From assembly GCA_947503525.1 (NCBI GenBank), contig CANNEA010000004.1, positions 1-64,000 of the forward strand: 64,000 nt of DNA, in the 5' to 3' direction. The notes under the pieces are model-generated. The model searched no databases. It worked only from the letters and a program-made list of their open reading frames with translations, and was not told the origin of the DNA. The translations under genes were made by a program, and so were the position numbers. Origin of the DNA: an uncultured Carboxylicivirga sp. (GTDB taxonomy: Bacteria > Bacteroidota > Bacteroidia > Bacteroidales > Marinilabiliaceae). Of this stretch, positions 18,329-27,932 are shown one piece after another. The stretch's first letter is position 1, and each line of letters begins with the position of its first letter.

Positions 18329-18447
18329 CTCATAACTATTAGAAGTTTCTGTTTTACAAGTTCACAATTTAAGACATATCAAACTGTATGTCAAGATTTT
18401 TACAAAGCAATTGTCATAAAATCAAATTCATCAGGAAGTCTTCAAAT

Positions 18448-20301
18448 TTAACTTATGAAACAACGGAAGGGCCAGACATTCACGGCTCTTTCTTCCAACT
18501 TAATCAATAAGTCCTCTTTTAAATACTGCAGTTCTTCTTCTTTATAGTTCGATTTCCTATTATCAAGTTTTATGTGAATATCGATGCATGCAATAAAACC
18601 CTGCTTTTTACTTGGTCCGTTCATTAAGCCCTTGTTTACTACTGTACTTTCCAATGCTTCACCAAAATGTTCATAACAGAGTGCTATAATATCTTCGGCA
18701 GTAACTATCCTGTCATGCGAAAGCAGGCTCTTACGGTACGTGTGTAAGCGCTCTTCGGTATCCTTACGTTCACGGCCTCCAGTGCTTGGGCTAATTAAGA
18801 TAACACTGTCGGAGTCAAGATCACTTCCTTCATAAATATTCAGTGCATTGCCAGCCTTTATATTATTGGCAAACACACCTTGCGTAGACCAAAACTCCAC
18901 AAATACCAAATCATCATCGGGCTGTGCTTTTAGCATTAAATACGATGTTTTTTCCTTTTCCACCTGATTATCCTCCAATCGTTGCTCAAGACGAGCAATA
19001 GTTTGCTTAAGCTCACGAAGATGGGATGAAATCATATCCGAGCCCAATACGGCAAAAGCAGCACTTTCATCTCGTAACAATTCCAAGAGATAATTCAGTA
19101 CCTCGCGTGCATTACGCGAATCAAATCGCCCCACTCCACCATGTCTTAGTATATACGCCCCCTTTTCCATATTACCTATACTGCTAAAGGACTGTTTTGT
19201 AAACACCTTGCCTTCGCTATTAGTTACCATATTCATGTCCAGGAAGGTATCTTTTGTCAGCAAGGGAATAATGTTAATTTGCTCACGTGAGGTTTGGGTG
19301 AAACTATTGAGTTGACGATTAATAACCGGGAAGCAATTTATGAAACAGTAAACATCCTCAAGAGCACTGGAAGGAATATGTTCGGGTAACTCCACCCTTA
19401 ACCATAATAAAGGTTGATCTAATTCCTCCAAGACATCCTTTTTAAACACTTCATCAAAATCATCCGGATAACTCTTAAAAACTTGTGAAAGTTCCGTCTT
19501 AATACTTCCGTTACTAATGGTATAAAAGTGCTTTCGATAATAACGGTTGACATGACTACAGATCTTGGCGATTACATCCATATCCTGCATCAACAAGTTA
19601 TCCAGCTGATTACGTGTAGTTGTATTCTGGTCTTCAAAGCCATTAACAAAAGGAATTTTAAGCTCCGTAGTGAACCAGCTACTTCGCATAAGTGACTGGT
19701 AAAAAGCTTCGGAATATTGTTGATTACGTATATCGAAATATAAACTGAGCCCTTCCAAGGATTCCAGCACACTACTAAGCTCCATCCCTATCCAAAAAGT
19801 AGATTGAGGCAAGCCATTACCATTTGAAGTAGCCACTAGGTCCTTAAAGTTCTCCTCTTTCAGTTCAAATAGTTTATTTCCGGAAGCCTGGTACTTAACC
19901 CGCCCATCAAATAATTTAAATGAAGTTGTAGGTGTAAAAAAAACTGTTTTGTCCTCCGTCTTTGAATGATTCTCTGCCAAAGCCTTCTTCTTGTATAAGT
20001 AAAATTGATAGAGAGGATCGATTGTAAACTGCGATTGTACCGGTTTGGCCTGCATTAAAGCATGAGCCGGGAAAGGTCCAACAATCGGTTCAGGGGTTAA
20101 TAGCTCCACTAATTTTTCAACTACTCTTGATTCGGTGCCTGCAATTTCTTCTGATACTTTTTCTAATTCTTCAGCTAAGCTACCTATAAGCATTCCCACA
20201 AATGGATCAAACGCACTTTCTGTCTGCGTATCTTGATAACCCCACAAACGCGATGCATTCTTTATCATCCGGCTCTTGATCTTTTCCTTGCTTTCTTGCA
20301 T
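18448..20301 (-). CDS. tssF: T6SS baseplate subunit TssF
   Basis: TssF is the large wedge protein of the T6SS baseplate. The length of about 617 residues and the opening IKSRMIKNASRLWG ... FDPFVGMLIGSLAEELEKVS ... LVELLTPEPIVGPFPAHALM fit the family. I prefer ATG at 20301; a GTG one codon earlier (20304) is also possible. It lies 17 bp after tssE, and both belong to the baseplate sub-complex with TssG and TssK. Confidence 0.9.
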   Translation of the reverse strand: MQESKEKIKSRMIKNASRLWGYQDTQTESAFDPFVGMLIGSLAEELEKVSEEIAGTESRVVEKLVELLTPEPIVGPFPAHALMQAKPVQSQFTIDPLYQFYLYKKKALAENHSKTEDKTVFFTPTTSFKLFDGRVKYQASGNKLFELKEENFKDLVATSNGNGLPQSTFWIGMELSSVLESLEGLSLYFDIRNQQYSEAFYQSLMRSSWFTTELKIPFVNGFEDQNTTTRNQLDNLLMQDMDVIAKICSHVNRYYRKHFYTISNGSIKTELSQVFKSYPDDFDEVFKKDVLEELDQPLLWLRVELPEHIPSSALEDVYCFINCFPVINRQLNSFTQTSREQINIIPLLTKDTFLDMNMVTNSEGKVFTKQSFSSIGNMEKGAYILRHGGVGRFDSRNAREVLNYLLELLRDESAAFAVLGSDMISSHLRELKQTIARLEQRLEDNQVEKEKTSYLMLKAQPDDDLVFVEFWSTQGVFANNIKAGNALNIYEGSDLDSDSVILISPSTGGRERKDTEERLHTYRKSLLSHDRIVTAEDIIALCYEHFGEALESTVVNKGLMNGPSKKQGFIACIDIHIKLDNRKSNYKEEELQYLKEDLLIKLEERAVNVWPFRCFIS

Positions 20302-20318
20302 CACAGCGACATTTAAAA

Positions 20319-20747
20319 CTATAAAGTATATGATAAGGGGCCTATATAAAACTGCTCGGTAAAGGAAAAAGCTTCATTAGTTCTAAGAAGGGCACCTTTA
20401 ACATGCAGGTTTATCCGACTTTTTGTTCGCCTATTCCCAATTTGAGAATCCACTTGTTCTATTTGAATATCTACACGTGAAATATTTAGACGAGGCTCGT
20501 AAGTTTCTATCGTATTTTGTATCGATTTTCGGAGTTGCTCCTTATATAATTGAGTATTGGATATGTTTTCAAAATCGTGTTCCCATATCTCACAACCAAA
20601 AGTTTCGTCAGACTTACATTCCCCAAAGTGAGTGATACTAATTAAACGAAGCATTGAAGCAACAGACTCACCCAGCTCACACCGCGGATGATCCTGCTTT
20701 TCAATAATGCTACTAAATCGAAACGGTATGTGATAATACTCCATCAT
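20319..20747 (-). CDS. tssE: T6SS baseplate subunit TssE (gp25-like)
   Basis: 142-residue gp25-like protein that starts sheath assembly at the baseplate. The DETFGCEIWEHDFEN segment (residues about 47-61) is the gp25 hallmark with its EIW-type core, and the C-terminal half has the ISRVDIQIEQVD strand region. There is a double ATG at 20747; the second is one codon in. It is 17 bp before tssF. Confidence 0.85.
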   Translation of the reverse strand: MMEYYHIPFRFSSIIEKQDHPRCELGESVASMLRLISITHFGECKSDETFGCEIWEHDFENISNTQLYKEQLRKSIQNTIETYEPRLNISRVDIQIEQVDSQIGNRRTKSRINLHVKGALLRTNEAFSFTEQFYIGPLSYTL

Positions 20748-20817
20748 ATTTTTTGGAAAAAAGTCTTAATGTTCATATAAGTTCTGATGCTACAATTTCA
20801 TCGAGACAGCTTCTTTA

Positions 20818-21315
20818 CTAATCCAAGCTATCTTCTGACTCATTCGTTTTCGCAACCTGCCTTTGTTTCCTTTTACTTAACTTTAAAGTTTTATTTAATT
20901 CTGAAATTTCTTCGTCTTTGTCCAGAATGGTTTTATGGGTCTTTTTTAAGCTCTCATAGGTCGCAACAATATTTTTGTTCATTCCAGATCTCCACACTGT
21001 ATCACTATTTATGTATTGCTCCATCTCAACAAGTAAGGAAACTATTTTAGCGTTTAACATGTCGATGTCTTCATCTTCTTTCTCAAAGTCAGAGAATAAT
21101 TTCTGAACTGAATCCATGCGATAAACAAAGAACTCCTCGTGCGACTTGACAGCCTGCTTGATCATCTGCAATTCTTCATTGGATTCTTTCGATTCTTTGG
21201 CAGGTAAACTTAAGGTGAAATAGAAAGGAATCAATACGATTATAATCCCCAGTATGAACAATGCTAAAAAGCGTATGTACAAAACTTTTCTTTCTTTTTT
21301 ATTCTCGGGTTCCAT
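20818..21315 (-). CDS. tssO: T6SS inner-membrane protein TssO
   Basis: TssO is found only in subtype iii systems, which lack TssJ, TssL and TssM. The 165 residues have one N-terminal transmembrane segment (about 11-34) after a charged cytoplasmic start, and then a helical, coiled-coil-like periplasmic stretch (about 45-150) with a lysine-rich tail. It sits between tssK and tssE, the normal neighbourhood. With TssN it is expected to be part of the trans-envelope complex. Confidence 0.8.
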   Translation of the reverse strand: MEPENKKERKVLYIRFLALFILGIIIVLIPFYFTLSLPAKESKESNEELQMIKQAVKSHEEFFVYRMDSVQKLFSDFEKEDEDIDMLNAKIVSLLVEMEQYINSDTVWRSGMNKNIVATYESLKKTHKTILDKDEEISELNKTLKLSKRKQRQVAKTNESEDSLD

Positions 21316-21348
21316 GGTGTAAGTATATGATGTAAATAATGATAAATA

Positions 21349-22473
21349 TTAATCAGCTAAAAAACTTTTCTTTCCGGGTTGTTCCTTCACAAATATTCCA
21401 GTTTCCTTTCTTTTCCCTATATATTCGAGGGCACTAAGTTTTGAGAATAATGCGCCACTCACCACAGTAAAGTCATCTATACGTTTTATCATTTCGTGGA
21501 TTTGAGAATGTTTATATTGAAAGTCAACTAATTGCTCCAGTACATTTTCCAATTCTCCCTGATTAAGCTGGCACCATTCTGATAAATAATTCAGCAGTTC
21601 TTCTTTAGCAGCTCCCATATTGGAATCAATGGTGTTTTTCATCACTCGGGCAAGGCTTCCTATTTTCTCAAACATTTCAATTGGTGCCTGACTGTTAGTA
21701 ATTTTACGGAAGTTTATCAAATTCGAACTTAAAAAATGCAGTACACTTTCTGCCAAAACCTTAATAGTTTGAGCTAATTCATAGCTTTGATCCTTCTCTT
21801 TTGTCTTTTTTATGATATTCACCGAATCAATCTCCATTTGACTCAAAAAACGATCATAAGCATGATGTAGATCCCTCAATTTGGAAAGGCTTTGTACTGA
21901 ACAACACGCCGGTATATAATTCGCTACTAATTCGGCTCCCGTATTGGCTAGTTTCACTTTACCTATGGTTAGGAAATTTGGTCCTAATTCTGTATTTGCT
22001 AATTCATTTTCCTTAATTACATTAACACTAATCCGAGGAAGAGTAAAAGGATATCGTGGAGGTTCCTCGGATTCATCACATTCTCCAACAGGCATCCTCT
22101 TATACGGTTCAATCGATATTACAAGGTCAAATAAGCCATCATAGCTCAATTCTCCTTCTGGCAAAAGAATAGAATATTCCTTGGCATAAAGGCTATTGTC
22201 AGAAATTTCAATACGTGCTCCACTTCTCGTAATCGCCCTGCAAGTCTTAATTTTAACCTTAACACGATCCTGATTATCTGTAAGTAAATCGACATGTAAA
22301 GAATTTATTTCTCCATTAATTGGTGGTAATAAACCGTAATTGTACTCGTTAAGTGTACTAGCAATTACATCCTGGATTCGTTCATTTAAAACATTCTCAA
22401 TAGTAATGAAATGATCTTTAGTAATTTTCATTCCATCTACCCAGTTCACCGGCAAATAGTGCATTGGATTCAT
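21349..22473 (-). CDS. tssK: T6SS baseplate subunit TssK
   Basis: 374 residues beginning MHYLPVNWVDGMKITKDHFI, the subtype iii TssK start. TssK links the baseplate to the membrane complex. The N-terminal part (to about residue 190) is beta-rich like a phage receptor-binding shoulder, and the rest is helical. The gene is 13 bp after tssN and 33 bp before tssO. Confidence 0.88.
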   Translation of the reverse strand: MNPMHYLPVNWVDGMKITKDHFITIENVLNERIQDVIASTLNEYNYGLLPPINGEINSLHVDLLTDNQDRVKVKIKTCRAITRSGARIEISDNSLYAKEYSILLPEGELSYDGLFDLVISIEPYKRMPVGECDESEEPPRYPFTLPRISVNVIKENELANTELGPNFLTIGKVKLANTGAELVANYIPACCSVQSLSKLRDLHHAYDRFLSQMEIDSVNIIKKTKEKDQSYELAQTIKVLAESVLHFLSSNLINFRKITNSQAPIEMFEKIGSLARVMKNTIDSNMGAAKEELLNYLSEWCQLNQGELENVLEQLVDFQYKHSQIHEMIKRIDDFTVVSGALFSKLSALEYIGKRKETGIFVKEQPGKKSFLAD

Positions 22474-22486
22474 AAGCTTCAGTTTA

Positions 22487-23335
22487 TTAAGATTGATTTA
22501 CCCTTTGACAGACAATAACACTATTCTCTTTAACTCCATTATCTTTTATAGCACTTTCATAGTCGAGATATTTTTTTCCTTGATACCATTTAGGCTTAAC
22601 ATAAAACAACCAGTGACATGCCGAAGTACCATTTATAGAATATTCAATAGGTGTGTCTGGATGCCGATCGTTATAATCATTTATAAAATAATAAAACAAA
22701 CGCCCAAGCGACATAAACACAGGTGCTTTTGCTCTGAAAACCGTTCGTTCAGTTTCATTCGTCGTCTTTAAAAATTCGAATGCAATAACCACCAATGAAT
22801 TCATTTCCTCATCTGTAGGAGGATCTATTGGTTCATCAATAGGATATCTCCAGCTTTTAAACTGTTTGATTGGTAAGCTAATGTACGCCTTCCATGATTG
22901 ACTAAATAATAAAGGAACAAAAAACCATATTAAGCCACTTAACATTATTAATGGATAAGCTGTCAACTGAGATAAATCAAGTAACAGTAGCATTAAAGCT
23001 CCACCAAGACAAAGCATTGAAATGCTATATAAAAATTGCATCGCTAAAGGCGATGACTTAAACCATGGCAAATATTTAATCAATAAGCGATTGTGTAAAA
23101 TACCTAAAACTAAAAGCAAAACCTGAATACATATAAAAATGATTAAGGTAAAACCTCTTAGCCCCAAGTAACCAATTACAGGTACAAGCCCAATAATTAA
23201 GGCAATTATCACTCCATAGAATATGTTGATTTTTCTATTTAGTTTAGCTTCTTTTGTTTTGTTTTCTACTATAACATATAATACAATGGCTAGTATCGCT
23301 GATAAAATGTAATATTTAATGTATTCGCTTTGCAT
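22487..23335 (-). CDS. tssN: T6SS membrane protein TssN
   Basis: TssN is a subtype iii-specific inner-membrane protein. Its 282 residues hold five clear hydrophobic segments (about 8-25, 37-59, 61-80, 97-120 and 126-148) and a soluble C-terminal domain (about 150-282) with an AFEFLKTTNETERTVFRAKAP segment. It overlaps no neighbour: 32 bp after tssG, 13 bp before tssK. Confidence 0.85.
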   Translation of the reverse strand: MQSEYIKYYILSAILAIVLYVIVENKTKEAKLNRKINIFYGVIIALIIGLVPVIGYLGLRGFTLIIFICIQVLLLVLGILHNRLLIKYLPWFKSSPLAMQFLYSISMLCLGGALMLLLLDLSQLTAYPLIMLSGLIWFFVPLLFSQSWKAYISLPIKQFKSWRYPIDEPIDPPTDEEMNSLVVIAFEFLKTTNETERTVFRAKAPVFMSLGRLFYYFINDYNDRHPDTPIEYSINGTSACHWLFYVKPKWYQGKKYLDYESAIKDNGVKENSVIVCQRVNQS

Positions 23336-23367
23336 TTGTCTAGCTTATTTGAATATCTATAAAATGA

Positions 23368-24300
23368 TTAAATAGCGGTGTTATATCCCAGTATGGTTGT
23401 TGATCTATCATCTTCCAGGGCAAAGCTTGTTGCTTCTTTTGGGATGTTAATAGTACTAATGGCTGTATATTCCATAGGGACAAAAAACTTATAAAAACAC
23501 TCCAAAAAGTAAGCTATCGACCCCTTATCTAAATAGTTTTCCAAGGATGTATTTTTAAGAGGTCCAATCTCAAACTTCAGAGTTGGTCCCCATACCTTAT
23601 CTCTTGACAATACAAAATCTACTCCTAATTTACCCTGACCAAGTACACTTAATAAATTGGCATTAGAATCAGTCCCATATTCACCCCAACTTTTAGTAAC
23701 AGTTACTTGTTCCTCAAGTATGATTTCCAATATCCGTGCAATTCGATCTGGAAATCCAACAATTTTATGCGCAAAATGGAGAATCAGGATCATTCTGGAA
23801 ACAAATTTCTCAGGTAAAGATTTGTCCAAATTCCAGAACTGAGGATATATCTCATCAAATAAACTCTCACTATAATGTTTAAGAATACTTCTTTCTTCAA
23901 GCTCTATTGCTACGCGTTGCAAGAACAACTCATTCTCAAAAGGCATAAAGAAACGTCGAGCTTGCTTCTCTTCATTTTTTTGTTTTTTCGATTGGTGTGC
24001 CATTTCACTTCCCCTATTGCTTGTTTCGGCGGGTGGTTCATGAAATAATCCTTCGGGCAAGGTATCATAAATCCCATCTCTATTTAAAAATACAGAAAGC
24101 ACATCTTCACCGTTGTTTAACTGTTTGACTTCTGAATAAGATAAATCACGCTTAAAACGACGTTTAAATCCACCATTCATCTGAACAACAACTTCATAAT
24201 CTTTAACCCCATTATCAATAATATCAGCAATAATAGCCTCCGCTTTTATATCCTCTCGAAGGTCATTAATTATTGATGTTATCTTTTGAAGCTTACTCAT
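23368..24300 (-). CDS. tssG: T6SS baseplate subunit TssG (Bacteroidota form)
   Basis: 310 residues. The position at the head of the baseplate genes and the C-terminal half (FALEDDRSTTILGYNTAI end, and a central VGFPDRIARILEIILEEQ) fit the short Bacteroidota TssG. The N-terminal 100 residues are charged and mostly helical, not recognised elsewhere. The ATG at 24300 is preferred over a TTG two codons upstream. Two copies of an 18-bp direct repeat lie just before it. The TssG name is from context plus partial similarity. Confidence 0.72.
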   Translation of the reverse strand: MSKLQKITSIINDLREDIKAEAIIADIIDNGVKDYEVVVQMNGGFKRRFKRDLSYSEVKQLNNGEDVLSVFLNRDGIYDTLPEGLFHEPPAETSNRGSEMAHQSKKQKNEEKQARRFFMPFENELFLQRVAIELEERSILKHYSESLFDEIYPQFWNLDKSLPEKFVSRMILILHFAHKIVGFPDRIARILEIILEEQVTVTKSWGEYGTDSNANLLSVLGQGKLGVDFVLSRDKVWGPTLKFEIGPLKNTSLENYLDKGSIAYFLECFYKFFVPMEYTAISTINIPKEATSFALEDDRSTTILGYNTAI

Positions 24301-24321
24301 TTCCAATTTGTAGTTTAATAC

Positions 24322-24366
24322 AATAATATTCTCTTTATAAATAATATTCTCTTTATAAATAATATT
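24322..24366. repeat. 18-bp tandem direct repeat upstream of tssG
   Basis: AATAATATTCTCTTTATA occurs at 24322-24339 and again at 24340-24357, followed by a partial AATAATATT (24358-24366). It fills most of the 69-bp gap between the propeller gene and tssG. Confidence 0.9.
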
Positions 24367-24369
24367 TAC

Positions 24370-25092
24370 TTAAAGCTTATATCCGTACCACATCCCTTTT
24401 TTATTTTTTGGAGAATGAGATACAAATAACATCCCATTCGCAAAAGACAGGGAATATCCAAAGTCACCTGAACTTACAATATGAGATTTAATAAACTGAC
24501 CTTCTTTATCATATACATATATGGTTTTAGCCTCCGAATCCCATGTATAAATATTACTCTTATCATCTATAGCTACAGTTGCTCCACCTTGTCTGTTTCC
24601 TTTACCACACTTCAAACCAGAGAGTGTTTTTACAAGTTCCCCATTCTTTAATTTGTGAATGAACAATGTACCATTATCAAAGACATATATATATTTACTC
24701 TTTGGTCCTAAAGCTAAAGATGCCTGCTTATTTTCATATAACTTATCAAATACAAGTTCATATGTTCCCGCATTTAAATCTATAATTTTAAATACCTGAT
24801 TATCTGTCGTATTGAAGTAAAAGTTCTTATTTTTCTTACTATATACGATACCCCTCATATCCAAAGGCAATGGGAATTCCTGAAGAAATGTTCCATCATA
24901 GGAATAAGCAGAAATTTTACCCACCTTGGCGACTCCACCATTTACTGTATAGTATGCTTTACCATCATAGCAAATATGCATACAGTATGATTTTGGTTCT
25001 TCTTCAAACGACAAGATAGGCACAAGCTCTTGTCCAAACGATGAATTAATGCCTCCACAAATCAAAATTGCAATAAATAAATAAGTTCTCAT
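24370..25092 (-). CDS. Secreted propeller-like protein leading the T6SS minus arm
   Basis: 240 residues. Residues 1-20 form a signal peptide (FIAILICGGINSSFGQ). The mature part shows repeated blades of the type YSYDGTFLQEFPLP, KYIYVFDNGTLFIH and KSNIYTWDSEAKTIYVYDKEG, which look like NHL/6-bladed beta-propeller units. No catalytic motif is visible. It is the first gene before tssG, 69 bp away, and could be co-transcribed with the T6SS genes, but such a protein is not a known core component, so its link to the machine is only positional. Confidence 0.6.
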   Translation of the reverse strand: MRTYLFIAILICGGINSSFGQELVPILSFEEEPKSYCMHICYDGKAYYTVNGGVAKVGKISAYSYDGTFLQEFPLPLDMRGIVYSKKNKNFYFNTTDNQVFKIIDLNAGTYELVFDKLYENKQASLALGPKSKYIYVFDNGTLFIHKLKNGELVKTLSGLKCGKGNRQGGATVAIDDKSNIYTWDSEAKTIYVYDKEGQFIKSHIVSSGDFGYSLSFANGMLFVSHSPKNKKGMWYGYKL

Positions 25093-25406
25093 AGTACTGA
25101 AATTTAAGTCGTTTATGAGTTACATTTTTCAAGTTATGAAATAAAAATTTTGAGTTCAACTATACCGCCATTAAAAACTATTAGCATAGTCTACATCATC
25201 ACCTATATCAACCATAGAAACATAAAAATGCTGACGTCCTATTTAGATGAATAATACATGGTAATTAGACAAAACTAAATAACTACATCACTATAGTTTC
25301 TCACAAGCAAACACCTATTCTATTTTTTTCGTATATTACATATGATTATTTCGGAACCATAATATGCAGGGTCATTAATTATTAACCAATAATTTAATGT
25401 ACCATT
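25093..25406. other. Divergent intergenic region, propeller gene / exbD-like
   Basis: 314 bp, AT-rich, without a credible ORF. It must carry two divergent promoters. No good TAnnTTTG match was recognised on either strand. Confidence 0.5.
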
Positions 25407-25979
25407 ATGGAAAGAAGACAAACTACAGAAGTTAACGCAGGCTCTATGGCCGATATCGCGTTTTTATTATTAATCTTTTTCTTAGTATCAACAACAATGG
25501 ATGCCGACAAAGGCATAGGAACCCTCTTACCTCCTTATGAGAAAGAACCTGATCCTGATAAATCGAAGAATGAAAGAAACGTTTTTGAAGTGCTGGTGAA
25601 TGCCAATAATCAACTAATGGTTGAAAAACGTCTGATGGATATTTCAAATTTAACAGTAGCAACAAAGGAGTTTATCTTAAATCCTTTGAATGATCCAAAC
25701 TTATCATCAAAGGAAACCAAAACCATTGACTTTTTTGGTTTAACAGATGTAAGTAAAGGTATTATTTCCTTACAAACAGCAAATGATACAGAATATCATG
25801 CTTATCTATTGGTGCAGAATGAAATAATTAGAGCCTTCAATGAAATGAGAAACGATCTGGCTAATAGTAAGTTTGGCAAAGAATATAGCAAATTGAAAAA
25901 AGCGGAGAAAGATGCTATTCGAAAAGTTTATCCTAAACTCATTTCAGAGGCCGAACCCGTGAAACTTAATATTAATTAG
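25407..25979 (+). CDS. ExbD/TolR-family transport protein, standalone
   Basis: 190 residues with the ExbD/TolR start ERRQTTEVNAGSMADIAFLLLIFFLVSTTMD: one transmembrane helix (about 15-31) with the conserved aspartate (D16) inside it, then a long periplasmic part. ExbD usually works with ExbB and TonB to use the proton-motive force, but no exbB or tonB gene is near. The periplasmic part is longer than usual and its C-terminal 70 residues are lysine-rich. The gene is a single unit ended by a strong terminator. Confidence 0.85.
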   Translation: MERRQTTEVNAGSMADIAFLLLIFFLVSTTMDADKGIGTLLPPYEKEPDPDKSKNERNVFEVLVNANNQLMVEKRLMDISNLTVATKEFILNPLNDPNLSSKETKTIDFFGLTDVSKGIISLQTANDTEYHAYLLVQNEIIRAFNEMRNDLANSKFGKEYSKLKKAEKDAIRKVYPKLISEAEPVKLNIN

Positions 25980-25988
25980 ACCGTGAGC

Positions 25989-26022
25989 AAAACGAAAACT
26001 GGCTTGTCCGGTTTTCGTTTTT
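25989..26022 (+). terminator. Rho-independent terminator after exbD-like gene
   Basis: AAAACGAAAACTGG and the complementary CCGGTTTTCGTTTT form a long stem (one T-G wobble) around a short loop, followed by T residues. It lies 10 bp after the stop and before the convergent transporter gene, so it may serve both strands. Confidence 0.85.
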
Positions 26023-26032
26023 GATTAAAAAC

Positions 26033-26986
26033 TTAAGCGATCAACATCCGCCATATCGTTAGCCATGACGGAATTGTGATAATACATATCACATAATTAA
26101 TCAACATCATACTCCCTACTTCCTGAGCATTGCCACCATATTTGCGAATTTGCACAATTAACAGGGTTGCCGGGGCCACAGCAGCCTGCAAAACCAATAA
26201 ATCTGCAATTAACGGATAGTTTTCAAGCCATTGAGTATAAAACAATAATGCAATAATAATTGCCGGCATTAGAAATAGTTTAATTCCTGCTACTTTTATA
26301 ATATCCGCCAAAGGGGGCAAATGACGTACGGAAATAGATCCAAGTGTTGCTCCAAGCACAATGGTAGCAATTGGAATTGCCGCTTGCCCAAGAAAATCAA
26401 TTGGGATCATTACAAATGAGGGTATATAAGGTGCAGCTCCAAGTAATACAATTAGGATTGAAGCTAAACTGGCTATCAATGGAGGATTAATCATTTCCTT
26501 TAACTTAATCTTCTCATTCTCTCCAGAAGTAACCATATATTTACCAACACTCCACAATGCTGTACTTACACCAAGAATAAACAAAAAGCAATAGGTTAGA
26601 AATTCATCCAGTTCTTCAGTAAATAATAAGGTAGCGATTGGAAGAACCATATAATTGGCATTCATAAATGAGGCCACAGCCATTATCGCCTTTTTTTGAT
26701 TACGTTTTTTATAAAAGAAAAGTAGTGAAATCCCCAATGCCAATCCAATCATTGCAAAGGCAACCAAAGGCAATAACCACCAATACACAAAGCCGGATGG
26801 ATTAAAACTGCTTATGATCTTAGAAAAAAACAGACACGGCAATAACACAACTATAGTGATGTGCGACATGCTCTGAATATCCAATTGCTTTATTACATTT
26901 CGACGAACCAATATTCCACTTGCTATTGCAATAAAGAAAATTGCTAAAACCGCTTTAAAAACAGGAATAAAAGTACTTGCAATCAT
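26033..26986 (-). CDS. AEC-family (auxin efflux carrier-like) transporter
   Basis: 317 residues with ten predicted membrane segments, the usual AEC/BART fold. Starts with KAVLAIFFIAIASGILVRR; mid-protein has the family's Asn-rich MNANYMVLPIATLL and a C-terminal AVAPATLLIVQIRKYGG segment. In bacteria these carry small organic anions such as malate or malonate, but the substrate cannot be read here. It stands alone, tail-to-tail with the exbD-like gene. Confidence 0.85.
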   Translation of the reverse strand: MIASTFIPVFKAVLAIFFIAIASGILVRRNVIKQLDIQSMSHITIVVLLPCLFFSKIISSFNPSGFVYWWLLPLVAFAMIGLALGISLLFFYKKRNQKKAIMAVASFMNANYMVLPIATLLFTEELDEFLTYCFLFILGVSTALWSVGKYMVTSGENEKIKLKEMINPPLIASLASILIVLLGAAPYIPSFVMIPIDFLGQAAIPIATIVLGATLGSISVRHLPPLADIIKVAGIKLFLMPAIIIALLFYTQWLENYPLIADLLVLQAAVAPATLLIVQIRKYGGNAQEVGSMMLINYVICIITIPSWLTIWRMLIA

Positions 26987-27207
26987 AAACTCCCAAACAT
27001 TAAATTAGAACAATTTGTCTACCCCAACAATTCAAAACGAGATAATAACTATGCTTGAAGGTAGCTTAGTGCTTTAGTGTTCAAAAATAAGGAATTATAG
27101 AAAGTATCACTGCATTTTACAAATTATTGAATTTTATAATGTAAATATTTCAAAGAACTAATTAAGAACATCCAGAGCTATTAATGCTATTTTTATAAGG
27201 CTCTAAA

Positions 27208-27666
27208 TTAACACGCAGAAACACAATCAGCATCCTCAGTCTCGAAAAGCTGAGTACTTATCTTTTCATAATTCTTCCTCTTTTTAAGGCTGTACATAAG
27301 CGCGACAGGAATAGCTACAAAGGTGGGAACAGTTGACGCCAAAGGTTTTGGAGTACCTTTATAACTGTGAAGTGCAAAAGTTAATAGTATGGTTACTGCT
27401 GACGGAATAATTACTGAAGTTACAATGGCAATTTGTGTTTTCTTAATGTGAGTAGCTAAATATTCGCAACTTTTAAGCAGTCCTCCTCCTAAAAAGAAAG
27501 TATATATCCCCTGTTTAAATGCTGCCGCTGCAGGTAGTAGAATATCTGCTCCGCTAGAATAATTGATGATAAAAATAATAACTGACATAATAAGAGCACT
27601 AATTGCTCCTTTCTTTACATCAATAACTTTACTCAACTTCTCAATAATCAGTCTCACTAATTTCAT
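27208..27666 (-). CDS. Small integral membrane protein, unknown
   Basis: 152 residues with about four hydrophobic segments (roughly 20-42, 48-63, 76-97 and 105-125) and a charged tail ending in CVSAC. No family was recognised. The gene is isolated: a transporter gene ends about 220 bp downstream and the WD40 gene diverges upstream. Confidence 0.6.
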   Translation of the reverse strand: MKLVRLIIEKLSKVIDVKKGAISALIMSVIIFIINYSSGADILLPAAAAFKQGIYTFFLGGGLLKSCEYLATHIKKTQIAIVTSVIIPSAVTILLTFALHSYKGTPKPLASTVPTFVAIPVALMYSLKKRKNYEKISTQLFETEDADCVSAC

Positions 27667-27932
27667 GAAAAAATTATTACATATATTTCTTAAAACGATT
27701 GGCTTGTATTAAAATCCTTAAGCTGATTACGGACCTTAAAACTAACGAAGCCGTGTTGTCAAAAACAATGCCAATTATTGTCTTTATTGTCTTATATATA
27801 GAATATGAGTTTGATCATTTACACATAAAATGAGTAAGCAAAACTTATTTAAGACAAACTAAAATGGCTTATTCTCGTAAGACTCTAAACATTATTTACA
27901 CAAAGAAACTTCAACTTCAAAAACCATTCTAA

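Noticed and set aside
24322-24366. The tandem 18-bp repeat as a CRISPR fragment.
   Set aside because: Copies are directly adjacent without spacers, only 2.5 copies, and no cas genes are near.
9299-25092. TssJ, TssL and TssM-type membrane genes (subtype i).
   Set aside because: None is present. The TssN and TssO genes show that this is subtype iii.
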